Positions 1 to 5,734 of a stretch of DNA of 6,273 bases are shown piece by piece. Position 1 is the stretch's first letter, and each line of letters starts with the position of its first letter. Under the pieces are notes generated by a model that saw only the letters and a list, made by a program, of their open reading frames with translations, made no database searches and was not told the DNA's origin. A program made the position numbers and the translations under genes. Source of the stretch: CAZTDU01 sp050248795 (lineage in GTDB: Bacteria > Pseudomonadota > Gammaproteobacteria > Burkholderiales > SG8-39); contig JBFWRS010000091.1 in the NCBI GenBank assembly GCA_050248795.1, forward strand, positions 1 through 6,273. The letters are read 5' to 3'.

Positions 1-1880
1 CGGTCGTGGCGACGCTGTACAGGCTGCCCGCGGGCAGCCACCCGGACTATCCGGCTCTCGACGTGCTGGTGCGCGTGCTCGGGCTCGCGCCCGCCGGCCG
101 CCTGCATCGCGCGCTGGTGCAGCAGGGGCTGGCGAGCAGCGCCTGGGGCTGGGAGGCGGCACTGCATGATCCGGGCTTCGCCAGCTTCGGCGCCAGCCTG
201 CCCAAGGGCGCATCCAGCGACGCGGCGCGCGACGCGCTGCTCGCCGCGGTCGAAGGCATCGCCAGCGACCCGATCCGCGCCGACGAGGTGGAGCGCGCGA
301 AGACGCACCTGCTGAACGGGATCGACAAGGCGCTCACCGACACGCCGGCGCTGGTGCGCCACCTCGGCGAGTACGCCGCGATCGGCGACTGGCGGCTGTT
401 CTTTCTCTACCGCGACCGCCTCGCCGCGGTCAGCGTCGCCGACGTGCAGCGCGTCGCGGCGCAGTACCTGAAGCCGGACAACCGCGTACTCGGCACCTTC
501 GTGCCCACCGCGCAGCCCGATCGCGCCGAGATCCCCGCCACGCCCGATGTCGCCGCGGCAGTCGCGGCCTACAAGGGCAGCGCGGCCGCGCAGCAGGGCG
601 AGGTGTTCGACCCGACGCCGCAGAACATCGAGGCGCGCCTGGTACGGCGCACGCTGGCCAACGGCATCCGCGTCGCGCTGCTGCCGAAGAAGACGCGCGG
701 CGCCACCGTAATCGTCAACATGTCGCTGCACTGGGGCGACGAGGCATCCAAACAGGGGCGCAGCACCGCGTGCAGCCTGGCCGGCAGCATGCTGATGCGC
801 GGCACGCAGAAGCGCTCGCGCAGCGAACTGCGCGACGCATTCGACCGCCTGAAGGCCAACACGAGCATCAGCCTCGACGGCGCGGCGGTGGAGACGCGCC
901 GCGACAGCCTCGCCGACACGCTGCGGCTGGTGGCCGAAGTGCTGCGCGAGCCGGCGTTCCCCGAAAGCGAGTTCGAGGAACTGCGCCGCGCGCAGATCAG
1001 CGGCGCGGAAAGCCGCCGCAGCGACCCTGGTGCGATCGCGGGCGAGAACCTGTCGCGGCACCTCAATCCCTACCCCCGCGGACACTGGCTGTACTCGCAT
1101 ACGCTCGAGGAGCAGATCGACGAGCTGAAGCGTGTCACGCGCGAGGACGCGATGCGCTGCCACCGCGAACTGGTCGGCGCCACCGGCGCCGATTTCGCCG
1201 CGGTCGGGGACTTCGACGCCGGGGAGCTGATGCGCCTGGTCGAGGACCTGTTCGGCGACTGGAAGAACCCGGTGCCCTACCAGCGCGTGCGCGCGCGGCA
1301 TTTCGAGCAGCCGGCGCTGGAACGCGAGCTGCGCACCCCGGACAAGGCGAACGCGGTGCTGCGCGCGGGCGTCTCGGTGCGCATGCGCGACGACCACCCG
1401 GACTTCCCCGCGCTGGTCCTCGGCAACTACCTGCTCGGCGGCACCTCGGCGGGCCGCATCCCCCAGCGCGTGCGCGAAAAGGAAGGCCTGTCGTACAGCA
1501 CGTACTCCTCGTTCAGCGCGAACCCGCAGGACGAGACCGGGCTGTTCAGCATGGCGTCGATATTCGCGCCGTCCAACAAGGGCCGCGTCGAGGCTGCGCT
1601 GCGCGAGGAACTCTCTCGCGCGCTCGCCAAGGGCTTCAGCGCCGAGGAGGTCGAGACGGCGAAGCAGGGCTTCCTCGAATCGCGCCGGGTCGCGCGCGCG
1701 CAGGACCGCTCGCTCGCCTGGCGGCTCGACATGTACCTGTTCCTCGACCGCACGTTCGCCTGGGACATCGAGTTCGAGAAGCGCATCGCCGCCCTCACGC
1801 CGCGCGACATCCACGAGGCGATGAAGCGCCATATCGACCTGGCGCGGCTCAGCGTCGTGAAGGCCGGCGACTTCCGCTGA
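1..1880 (+). CDS. M16 family (insulinase/PqqL-like) zinc metallopeptidase, 5'-truncated by window edge
   Basis: The reading frame is open from the left edge (first full codon at base 3) to a TGA at 1878-1880, so the true start is off the window; the GTG at 6 is only an internal valine codon. About 625 residues are visible. Counting from base 6, residues 1-170 match the second half of an M16 module (PAGSHPDY, then GRLHRALV and the DPGF segment). Residues 210-624 form a second complete module beginning RRTLANGIRVALLP. In that module the position of the zinc motif HxxEH reads SLAGS (257-261), just before RGT, so this copy cannot bind zinc. It keeps the conserved REKEGLSYS segment. This fits two-module M16 enzymes of roughly 900 residues in which the first module is catalytic and the second completes the peptide-enclosing chamber. 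A periplasmic location is likely from the family but the signal peptide would be off-window. The gene ends exactly against the convergent lipid desaturase gene. The family is certain; the peptide substrate is unknown. Confidence 0.93.
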   Translation, partial: VVATLYRLPAGSHPDYPALDVLVRVLGLAPAGRLHRALVQQGLASSAWGWEAALHDPGFASFGASLPKGASSDAARDALLAAVEGIASDPIRADEVERAKTHLLNGIDKALTDTPALVRHLGEYAAIGDWRLFFLYRDRLAAVSVADVQRVAAQYLKPDNRVLGTFVPTAQPDRAEIPATPDVAAAVAAYKGSAAAQQGEVFDPTPQNIEARLVRRTLANGIRVALLPKKTRGATVIVNMSLHWGDEASKQGRSTACSLAGSMLMRGTQKRSRSELRDAFDRLKANTSISLDGAAVETRRDSLADTLRLVAEVLREPAFPESEFEELRRAQISGAESRRSDPGAIAGENLSRHLNPYPRGHWLYSHTLEEQIDELKRVTREDAMRCHRELVGATGADFAAVGDFDAGELMRLVEDLFGDWKNPVPYQRVRARHFEQPALERELRTPDKANAVLRAGVSVRMRDDHPDFPALVLGNYLLGGTSAGRIPQRVREKEGLSYSTYSSFSANPQDETGLFSMASIFAPSNKGRVEAALREELSRALAKGFSAEEVETAKQGFLESRRVARAQDRSLAWRLDMYLFLDRTFAWDIEFEKRIAALTPRDIHEAMKRHIDLARLSVVKAGDFR

Positions 1881-2570
1881 TCAGGCGCGCTCGTCCGCGC
1901 GCGGCGCCGCGCCGGTCGCACGCCTGACCACCCGCTCGAGCGCGCGGAAAAACCCGGCGCGCGCAAGCAGCGGGTTGCACCAGCCGTTGACGATGCAGTA
2001 GTCGGTGGCGAACGGCGCGCGGTGGTGCACGGCGTGCCGGCGCGGCGACAGGATCAGGCCGGCGCGCTGCGCGAGCTGCACGATGCACGGCGCGGCGCTT
2101 CCCAGGTGCGCCCACTTGTGCACCTGGTTCACCGGCAGGATGGCGATGCAGAACGCCAGCGCGAACTCCGCCGTGCGCTGCGCCGCGGCGCCTTCGATGT
2201 CGCTGATCGCCGCCCAGGCGAGGAGCGGCAGCGTCAGCGAGGCCACGTCGCCATTGCAGTCGACGAACGGGCGCGCGCAGAGGTCGCGCGGGTTGGCGTG
2301 GTGCACGCGGAACGGGCGTATCAGCCGCTCGCCCACCAGCGGCGAGTCCTGCCTGCCCCAGGTGTCGGCAGCCCAGTGCACCAGGCCCGAGGCGAAATCG
2401 GCGGCAACGATCCCCGCCAGGACGGCGGGCAGCGTCCACGGTCCCATGCCCGGCCACAGGCGCTGCAGCAGCCACAGTGCCGCGAGCGGCGCCGCGACCA
2501 GCGACGCAATCTCCACGGCGCGCGACAGCGCGCTGACCTCGGGGTGCCTGGGCAGCCCGGCCTCAGGCAT
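1881..2570 (-). CDS. Kua/CarF/PEDS1-type membrane lipid desaturase (plasmanylethanolamine desaturase family)
   Basis: The 229-residue membrane protein belongs to the family of animal TMEM189/PEDS1, Myxococcus CarF and plant FAD4. These are di-iron, oxygen-dependent enzymes that make the vinyl-ether bond of plasmalogens or, for FAD4, a trans double bond in phosphatidylglycerol. All family motifs are present: SGLVHWAADTWG (61-72), RPFRVHH (85-91), DCNGD (104-108), NQVHKWAH (148-155), HAVHH (179-183) and YCIVNGWCN (191-199). Eight histidines (65, 90, 91, 151, 155, 179, 182, 183) fit the metal-ligand set. Hydrophobic segments lie near 19-39, 46-64, 110-125 and 135-149. I chose the ATG at 2570: it overlaps the end of the EEP gene by 8 bp, and the earlier in-frame ATG at 2618 would only add an arginine-rich stretch that is a shadow of the EEP gene. 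No clear ribosome site is visible, so coupled re-initiation is likely. It is the last gene of the greB run. Whether the substrate is an ether lipid or an acyl chain cannot be told from the sequence. Confidence 0.88.
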   Translation of the reverse strand: MPEAGLPRHPEVSALSRAVEIASLVAAPLAALWLLQRLWPGMGPWTLPAVLAGIVAADFASGLVHWAADTWGRQDSPLVGERLIRPFRVHHANPRDLCARPFVDCNGDVASLTLPLLAWAAISDIEGAAAQRTAEFALAFCIAILPVNQVHKWAHLGSAAPCIVQLAQRAGLILSPRRHAVHHRAPFATDYCIVNGWCNPLLARAGFFRALERVVRRATGAAPRADERA

Positions 2571-3420
2571 CCAGTTCGACGAGCACCGGCTGGTGGTCCG
2601 AGGCCTGCGTCGCGCCATCGATGTCGATGCGCTTCAGGCGCGGCGCCAGGTCCTCGGTGACGAAGACGAAGTCGCAGGCGTAGGGCTCGCGTTCGCGCGG
2701 CTGTTCGTGCACGCGGAAGGTCGGCGGACACGGCGCATCGCCCCTGCACGCCTGCCAGGCGTCGACGAAGCGCGGTATGCCCTCGCCGAGCGGCGCCTGC
2801 ATGCGCGCATGCAGCGGATCGGCGTGTCCCGCCGGCAGGTTGAAGTCGCCGCACAGGACCGCCGCGCGCGGCCGCGGCAGCGGCTCGAACGGGCCGCCGT
2901 CGCCGCGCTCCGGCGCCGCCGCGACGGCGTGGCCGCAGGCCTCGGCGTGCAGTTCGCGCAGGCGCTCGACCTGCGCCGCGCGCTGCAGCGCCGAGTAGTA
3001 CTCGAGGTGCGTGCTGATGATGCGCAGGGCGCCGAGCGGCGTATCCACCACCACTTCGAGCGCGACACGCGGCATGCTGGGCGCGGGGTGGTCCGCAGGC
3101 CAGGGCAGGCTGTGGCGGAACACCTGCTGCACCGGGTAGCGCGAGAAAATCATGTTGCCGAAACGCCGCCGCGTCTCCTGGCCGCCGGGAACGTCCACCG
3201 CGGCGGCATACACCGGTTCGTGGCCGACCAGCTGCGAGGCAAGCGCGAACGGCTGGTCCTCGCCGACGCTGCCTTCCAGCGCCGGGAAGTTCACCGCCAC
3301 CTCCTGCAGGCACAGCACGTCGAAATCGGCCATCGCTTGCGCCGCCGCGACGATGCGCGCCGGGTCGACGCGGCCGTCCATGCCGCGGCACCACTGCACG
3401 TTCCACTGCAGGACGATCAT
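2563..3420 (-). CDS. Endonuclease/exonuclease/phosphatase (EEP) family metal-dependent hydrolase
   Basis: The 285-residue protein has the full signature of the EEP (DNase I/exonuclease III/sphingomyelinase-like) fold: QWNVQW (5-10) with the metal-site Asn, CLQEV (37-41) with the metal-binding Glu40, STHLEYYS (136-143) with His138, CGDFN (190-194) with Asp192 and Asn194, CDFVFV (249-254), and the C-terminal SDHQPV (274-279) with the catalytic Asp-His pair. Members cleave phosphodiester or phosphomonoester bonds in nucleic acids, inositol phosphates or phospholipid head groups. Nothing here fixes the substrate. There is no signal peptide or membrane segment, so it is probably cytoplasmic. The ATG at 3418-3420 shares the ATGA overlap with the stop of the acetyltransferase gene. 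The frame stays open further upstream, but that stretch is antisense or shadow sequence of the GNAT gene and the protein fold starts at this Met. It overlaps the downstream desaturase gene by 8 bp. All catalytic residues are intact, so an active enzyme is expected. Confidence 0.9.
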   Translation of the reverse strand: MIVLQWNVQWCRGMDGRVDPARIVAAAQAMADFDVLCLQEVAVNFPALEGSVGEDQPFALASQLVGHEPVYAAAVDVPGGQETRRRFGNMIFSRYPVQQVFRHSLPWPADHPAPSMPRVALEVVVDTPLGALRIISTHLEYYSALQRAAQVERLRELHAEACGHAVAAAPERGDGGPFEPLPRPRAAVLCGDFNLPAGHADPLHARMQAPLGEGIPRFVDAWQACRGDAPCPPTFRVHEQPREREPYACDFVFVTEDLAPRLKRIDIDGATQASDHQPVLVELDA

Positions 3421-3845
3421 TGCGCGGGCGAATCCGCGATCAGCCGCTTGCCGAGGCCAATGACCGCGTCCTCGGCATATCCCAGCCTGCGGTAGAAGGC
3501 AAGCGCGTCGGCATTGCCGCCGCGCACCTGCAGGTTGAGCTTGGGGCAGCCGCGCTCGCGCAGCAGCCGCTCGGCCTCGAGCATCAGCGCGCGGCCATGG
3601 CCGCGCCCGCGATGCGACTGCGCCACCGCGACGTACCAGGCCCAGCCGCGATGTCCGTCGTAGCCCGCCATCGCGCTCGCCATCAGCACGCCATCGATCG
3701 TGCCGACGAGGAACAGCTCCGGTTGCTCGGCAAGCTTGCGCGCGATGTCGCGGCGCGGGTCGTTCCACGGCCGCGTCAGGCCGCATGCCTCCCACAGCGC
3801 GACCACGGCGGCCTCGTCGCCGGGGACGAAGGCGCGGATCTTCAC
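3417..3845 (-). CDS. ypeA: GNAT family N-acetyltransferase, YpeA-like
   Basis: The 142-residue protein is a single GNAT domain and closely resembles Escherichia coli YpeA over its whole length: the start MKIRAF, LTRPWNDP (23-30), the DI-RK segment (33-37), GYDGHRG (61-67), the acetyl-CoA pyrophosphate loop HRGRGHGRAL (78-87, RxxGxG), RGCPKLNLQV (98-107) and FYRRLGY (117-123), ending LGKRLI. It transfers an acetyl group from acetyl-CoA to an amine of unknown identity; YpeA itself has no firmly assigned substrate that I know of. The start is the GTG at 3843-3845, chosen because the resulting N-terminus aligns with YpeA and because it makes a 4-bp GTGA overlap with the mscL stop. Its own stop overlaps the EEP start as ATGA. 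It is therefore translated as part of the coupled operon. The symbol is given by similarity only; a RimI-like protein acetylase role is possible. Confidence 0.88.
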   Translation of the reverse strand: MKIRAFVPGDEAAVVALWEACGLTRPWNDPRRDIARKLAEQPELFLVGTIDGVLMASAMAGYDGHRGWAWYVAVAQSHRGRGHGRALMLEAERLLRERGCPKLNLQVRGGNADALAFYRRLGYAEDAVIGLGKRLIADSPAQ

Positions 3846-4222
3846 TGTTTCTTCAGCAGGTCGCGGATCTCCTCGAGCAGCACCTCCTGGCGGGGCGGCG
3901 GCTCGGGTGCGGCAGGCGCGGCCTCCTCCTCCTTCTTCAGCCGGTTGATCAGCTTCACGGCGATGAAGATCACCCAGGCAATGATGAGGAAGTCGATCAG
4001 CGTCTGCAGGAACTTGCCGTAGTTGATGCTGGCCTCGCCGACCTTGACCGCAAGTCCGGAGAAGTTCACCCCGCCCAGCAGCGTGCCGACCAGCGGCATC
4101 ACCACGTCGCCGACCAGCGAGGCGACGATCTTGCCGAAGGCGCCGCCGATGATCACGCCGACCGCGAGGTCGACGACGTTGCCCTTCATGGCGAATTCCT
4201 TGAACTCCTTCATCATGCTCAT
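3842..4222 (-). CDS. mscL: Large-conductance mechanosensitive channel MscL
   Basis: The 126-residue inner-membrane protein forms a homopentameric pore that opens under extreme membrane tension and releases small solutes during hypo-osmotic shock. The amphipathic N-terminal helix (MKEFKEFAMKGN, 4-15) and TM1 (15-45, with VVDLAVGVIIGGAFGKIV) match E. coli MscL nearly residue for residue, including Gly22 in the gate. TM2 is at about 72-94 (FLQTLIDFLIIAWVIFIAVKLINRL), followed by a charged linker with an Ala/Pro-rich stretch and the C-terminal bundle helix EVLLEEIRDLLKK (113-125). The periplasmic loop is about seven residues shorter than in E. coli, which is common in the family. The ATG at 4222 has a strong ribosome site and gives the canonical MSxxKEF start. 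It lies 13 bp after greB and overlaps the acetyltransferase gene by 4 bp (GTGA). Co-transcription with greB is likely. Confidence 0.97.
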   Translation of the reverse strand: MSMMKEFKEFAMKGNVVDLAVGVIIGGAFGKIVASLVGDVVMPLVGTLLGGVNFSGLAVKVGEASINYGKFLQTLIDFLIIAWVIFIAVKLINRLKKEEEAAPAAPEPPPRQEVLLEEIRDLLKKQ

Positions 4223-4238
4223 GTCGCCTTCCTCCTCA
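4223..4238 (-). promoter_or_regulatory. Strong Shine-Dalgarno of mscL fused to the greB stop codon
   Basis: On the minus strand the greB stop TGA (4238-4236) runs straight into AGGAGG (4236-4231), sharing one base, followed by 8 nt to the mscL ATG. This is the only textbook ribosome site in the operon. The three downstream genes rely on overlapping stop and start codons instead. It suggests mscL is loaded independently and at a higher rate than greB, with the downstream genes coupled to mscL translation (inference). Confidence 0.85.
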
Positions 4239-4790
4239 TGTGATCGCTTCGTAACGCACCTCGAGTATCTCGATCTGCTCCTCGCCCGCGGGGGTGCGAA
4301 GCACGACGCTGTCGCCTTCGCGCGCCTTGAGCAGCGCTTTCGCGATCGGCGAGATCCATGACACTCGCCCCTTCGCGGTGTCGACTTCGTCTATGCCGAC
4401 GATCGTCACCTCGCGCTCGGCACCCGCGGCAGCGCGCACGCGAACGGTGGCGCCGAAGTACACCTGGTCGATGTCGCGCCCGGCCGAATCCACGATCTCG
4501 GCGTTTTCCAGCCGCTTGATGAGGAAGCGCACGCGACGGTCTATCTCGCGCAGGCGCTTCTTGCCGTACAGGTAGTCGCCGTTCTCGGATCGGTCGCCGT
4601 TGGACGCCGCCCAGGCCACCGTCCGCACCACCTCCGGCCGCTCGACCTCGACCAGGGACTTCAGCTCCGCTTTCATGCGCGCGAAGCCGGCGGGTGTGAC
4701 GTAGTTCCTTCCCGTCGGGGAGGTTTCGGCGGGCGTTTCCGGCGCATCGTCCTCGTCGACGTCGGATTCCCTGACGAACGCCTTGTTCAT
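4236..4790 (-). CDS. greB: Transcript cleavage factor GreB
   Basis: GreB enters the secondary channel of RNA polymerase and stimulates cleavage of backtracked RNA so that stalled complexes restart. The 184-residue protein has the N-terminal coiled coil from about 32 to 105, with the tip motif WAASNGDRSENGDY (60-73) carrying the catalytic acids Asp66 and Glu69. KKRLREIDRRVRFL (77-90) is the GreB-type second helix. The C-terminal FKBP-like domain (about 110-184) has YFGATVRV, ISPIAKALL, GDSV and TPAGEE. GreB rather than GreA is favoured by ERPEV and KKRLREIDRR. Compared with the 158-residue E. coli protein there is a 25-30 residue N-terminal extension rich in Asp and Glu (1-27), a form I associate with betaproteobacteria. 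The ATG at 4790 starts MNKAFV, which fits that group, and has no obvious ribosome site. It is the first gene of the five-gene minus-strand run and is divergent from the membrane-ankyrin gene. Confidence 0.95.
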   Translation of the reverse strand: MNKAFVRESDVDEDDAPETPAETSPTGRNYVTPAGFARMKAELKSLVEVERPEVVRTVAWAASNGDRSENGDYLYGKKRLREIDRRVRFLIKRLENAEIVDSAGRDIDQVYFGATVRVRAAAGAEREVTIVGIDEVDTAKGRVSWISPIAKALLKAREGDSVVLRTPAGEEQIEILEVRYEAIT

Positions 4791-4796
4791 GCTGCG

Positions 4797-4825
4797 ATTC
4801 TATGCCGGTTCGCGCGCGCTGCTAC
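4797..4825 (-). promoter_or_regulatory. Candidate greB operon promoter, possibly giving a leaderless mRNA
   Basis: On the minus strand TAGAAT (4802-4797) matches five of six bases of the sigma70 -10 element. GTAGCA 17 bp upstream (4825-4820) is a poor -35 (three of six). The -10 lies only 6 bp from the greB ATG, so transcription would begin at or within a base or two of the start codon. That agrees with the lack of a Shine-Dalgarno sequence before greB. The promoter could instead lie further right, inside the divergent gap. It is a pattern match only. Confidence 0.35.
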
Positions 4826-4881
4826 TTGCCAGCCCCGCCCATTGAACCCAAAATCCGCCCAGCGGTTAACAAGGGGATGCC
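4826..4881 (+). promoter_or_regulatory. Weak candidate promoter and ribosome site of the membrane-ankyrin gene
   Basis: The divergent gap of 91 bp must hold the start signals of both directions. On the plus strand TTGCCA (4826-4831) matches five of six -35 bases. The best -10 at 16 bp spacing is CCAAAT (4848-4853), only three of six. Before the start codon AGGGG (4872-4876) with a 5-nt spacer is a usable ribosome site and supports the ATG at 4882 rather than the out-of-frame ATG at 4877. The ribosome site is reasonably sure; the promoter is weak. Confidence 0.3.
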
Positions 4882-5598
4882 ATGGCGCTGCAAAAGACGG
4901 TGGAGAAGGACGACCTCCTGGGAAGGTTGCGCATCAAGGAGGTGCTGCTGTTCGGCCTGATCGCGATGACGGCGGTGCTCGCCAACCTGCCGCCCGAGTC
5001 CATCGAGGACCTGGGCATCAACCACGACTACCTGCTGGCGGTGCTGGCCTGCGGCGTGGTGATCGGGCTGTTCTTTTACCTGAAGTTCTTCTTCTTCCTC
5101 GCGGTGGTGCTGCTGATCGTGGGCGCCAACATGCCCGAACAGATCGCAGAGCGCTTCAACATCTCGAAGATCCCGCTGATCCTCGCGCTGATCGCGCTGG
5201 TCGGCGTGTCGCTGATCAACTACGTGGTGAAGATGATGCCGACGGGGCTGGAGGTCAAGCCGAAGGAACAGAGCCCCGAGGGCATCCGTGCCCTCTTCTA
5301 CGCCATCGAGAAAGGCAACGTGGTGTACGCGCAGAAGGTGCTGCTGATGAATTTTGACCCCAACCTGAAGCACGACAACGGCTACACGCCGCTTGCCTAC
5401 GCGGCAATGAAGGGCAGCGTGCAGATGGTCGACACGCTGCTCAGGAACGGCGCCGACCCGACCGTGACCACCAAGGACGGCGACACGCCGGTGGAACTGG
5501 CGCTGCGCTTCGGCCACGGCGAGGTCGGCGACATGCTGAAGCGGGCGCGCCAGGAAATGGAAACGCGCGCGCCTGCCGGCCAGCCGCAGCGGGCCTGA
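4882..5598 (+). CDS. Membrane protein with C-terminal ankyrin repeats, function unknown
   Basis: The 238-residue protein is not recognised as a named gene. The N-terminal half is hydrophobic: segments at about 19-36, 49-67, 69-83 and 97-117, with a phenylalanine-rich stretch (LFFYLKFFFFL, 63-73) around a lone lysine at 68. This suggests three or four membrane passes and no cleaved signal peptide. The C-terminal part holds ankyrin repeats: a degenerate one at about 134-163 (IRALFYAIEKGN, ending DPNLKHDN), a canonical one at 166-195 (NGYTPLAYAAMKGSVQMVDTLLRNGADPTV), and a partial one at 199-226 (DGDTPVELALRFGHGEVGDMLKRA). The tail is Ala/Pro/Gln-rich. Ankyrin repeats bind proteins, so a membrane-anchored adaptor is plausible; the side on which the repeats sit is not determined, though lysines near 118-129 favour the cytoplasm. 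Neighbours (greB divergent, nrdJ 200 bp downstream) do not reveal the role. It appears to be a single-gene transcript ended by hairpins. Confidence 0.88.
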   Translation: MALQKTVEKDDLLGRLRIKEVLLFGLIAMTAVLANLPPESIEDLGINHDYLLAVLACGVVIGLFFYLKFFFFLAVVLLIVGANMPEQIAERFNISKIPLILALIALVGVSLINYVVKMMPTGLEVKPKEQSPEGIRALFYAIEKGNVVYAQKVLLMNFDPNLKHDNGYTPLAYAAMKGSVQMVDTLLRNGADPTVTTKDGDTPVELALRFGHGEVGDMLKRARQEMETRAPAGQPQRA

Positions 5599-5602
5599 GC
5601 GC

Positions 5603-5658
5603 CTACCGCATCCGGTAGCCGCCCGCCCGCAGCGGCGGCGCTTGCCGGGCTGCTGCGG
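5603..5658 (+). terminator. Two GC-rich hairpins after the ankyrin gene, possible terminator
   Basis: Four bases after the stop codon, CTACCG (5603-5608) and CGGTAG (5613-5618) form a perfect 6-bp stem with a 4-nt CATC loop. Next, 5627-5636 pairs with 5649-5658 as a 10-bp stem with one G-T pair around a 12-nt loop. There is no run of T after either stem, only the AT-rich TAACTGTATATT, so intrinsic termination would be imperfect. They may instead protect the 3' end or act with Rho. Confidence 0.4.
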
Positions 5659-5670
5659 TAACTGTATATT
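5642..5670 (+). promoter_or_regulatory. Candidate sigma70-type promoter of the ribonucleotide reductase gene
   Basis: TTGCCG (5642-5647, four of six -35 bases) is separated by exactly 17 bp from TATATT (5665-5670, five of six -10 bases). Initiation would fall near 5677 and give a leader of about 122 nt before the nrdJ ATG. It is the best promoter-like pair in the 200-bp gap. The -35 lies in the loop of the preceding hairpin. Confidence 0.45.
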
Positions 5671-5734
5671 CATCCAGCACCCGGGGCGGCCGCCCCACTA
5701 CATCTAGTAGGTCCGGAACGCCCATATATTCCCT
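5659..5734 (+). promoter_or_regulatory. Weak NrdR-box-like elements upstream of nrdJ
   Basis: NrdR represses ribonucleotide reductase genes at pairs of 16-bp boxes whose core is CwATATATwG. Three stretches each match eight of ten core positions: CTGTATATTC (5662-5671, over the candidate -10), CTACATCTAG (5698-5707, which keeps both outer C and G) and CCATATATTC (5722-5731). Centre spacings are 36 and 24 bp, not the roughly 31-32 bp usual for a working pair, and outer positions match poorly. Suggestive only. Confidence 0.25.
5683..5710 (+). repeat. Perfect GC palindrome followed by a small inverted repeat in the nrdJ leader
   Basis: GGGGCGGCCGCCCC (5683-5696) is a 14-bp perfect palindrome that includes a NotI site. 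In RNA it would fold as a 5-bp stem with a GGCC loop. One base later CTAC (5698-5701) and GTAG (5707-5710) flank a 5-nt loop. Both would lie at the start of the mRNA leader if the upstream promoter is used, or could be protein-binding dyads. Beyond 5711 the rest of the gap to 5798 is AT-richer and shows nothing certain. Confidence 0.5.

Noticed and set aside
770..1927. Plus-strand open frame of about 385 codons within and beyond the M16 gene
   Set aside because: It is out of frame with the clearly recognised M16 peptidase and very Arg-rich; a composition artefact.
2571..2618. Longer start for the desaturase at the ATG at 2618
   Set aside because: The extra 16 residues are Arg- and Ser-rich, lie wholly over the conserved C-terminus of the EEP gene, and precede the natural coupled start at 2570.
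2005..3495. Long plus-strand open frame (about 496 codons) antisense to the EEP and desaturase genes
   Set aside because: The translation is Arg/Ala-rich low-complexity sequence with no recognisable motif, while the minus strand encodes two proteins with complete catalytic motifs. It is the usual antisense frame of high-GC DNA.
3421..3795. Upstream extension of the EEP frame to 3795
   Set aside because: The extra residues are out-of-frame translation of the acetyltransferase gene; the EEP fold begins with the beta strand at MIVLQWNVQW right at the ATGA overlap.
4822..5673. Minus-strand frame of about 283 codons opposite the membrane-ankyrin gene
   Set aside because: It is His/Gln/Arg-rich with no domain, and the opposite strand encodes clear ankyrin repeats and membrane segments with a ribosome site.
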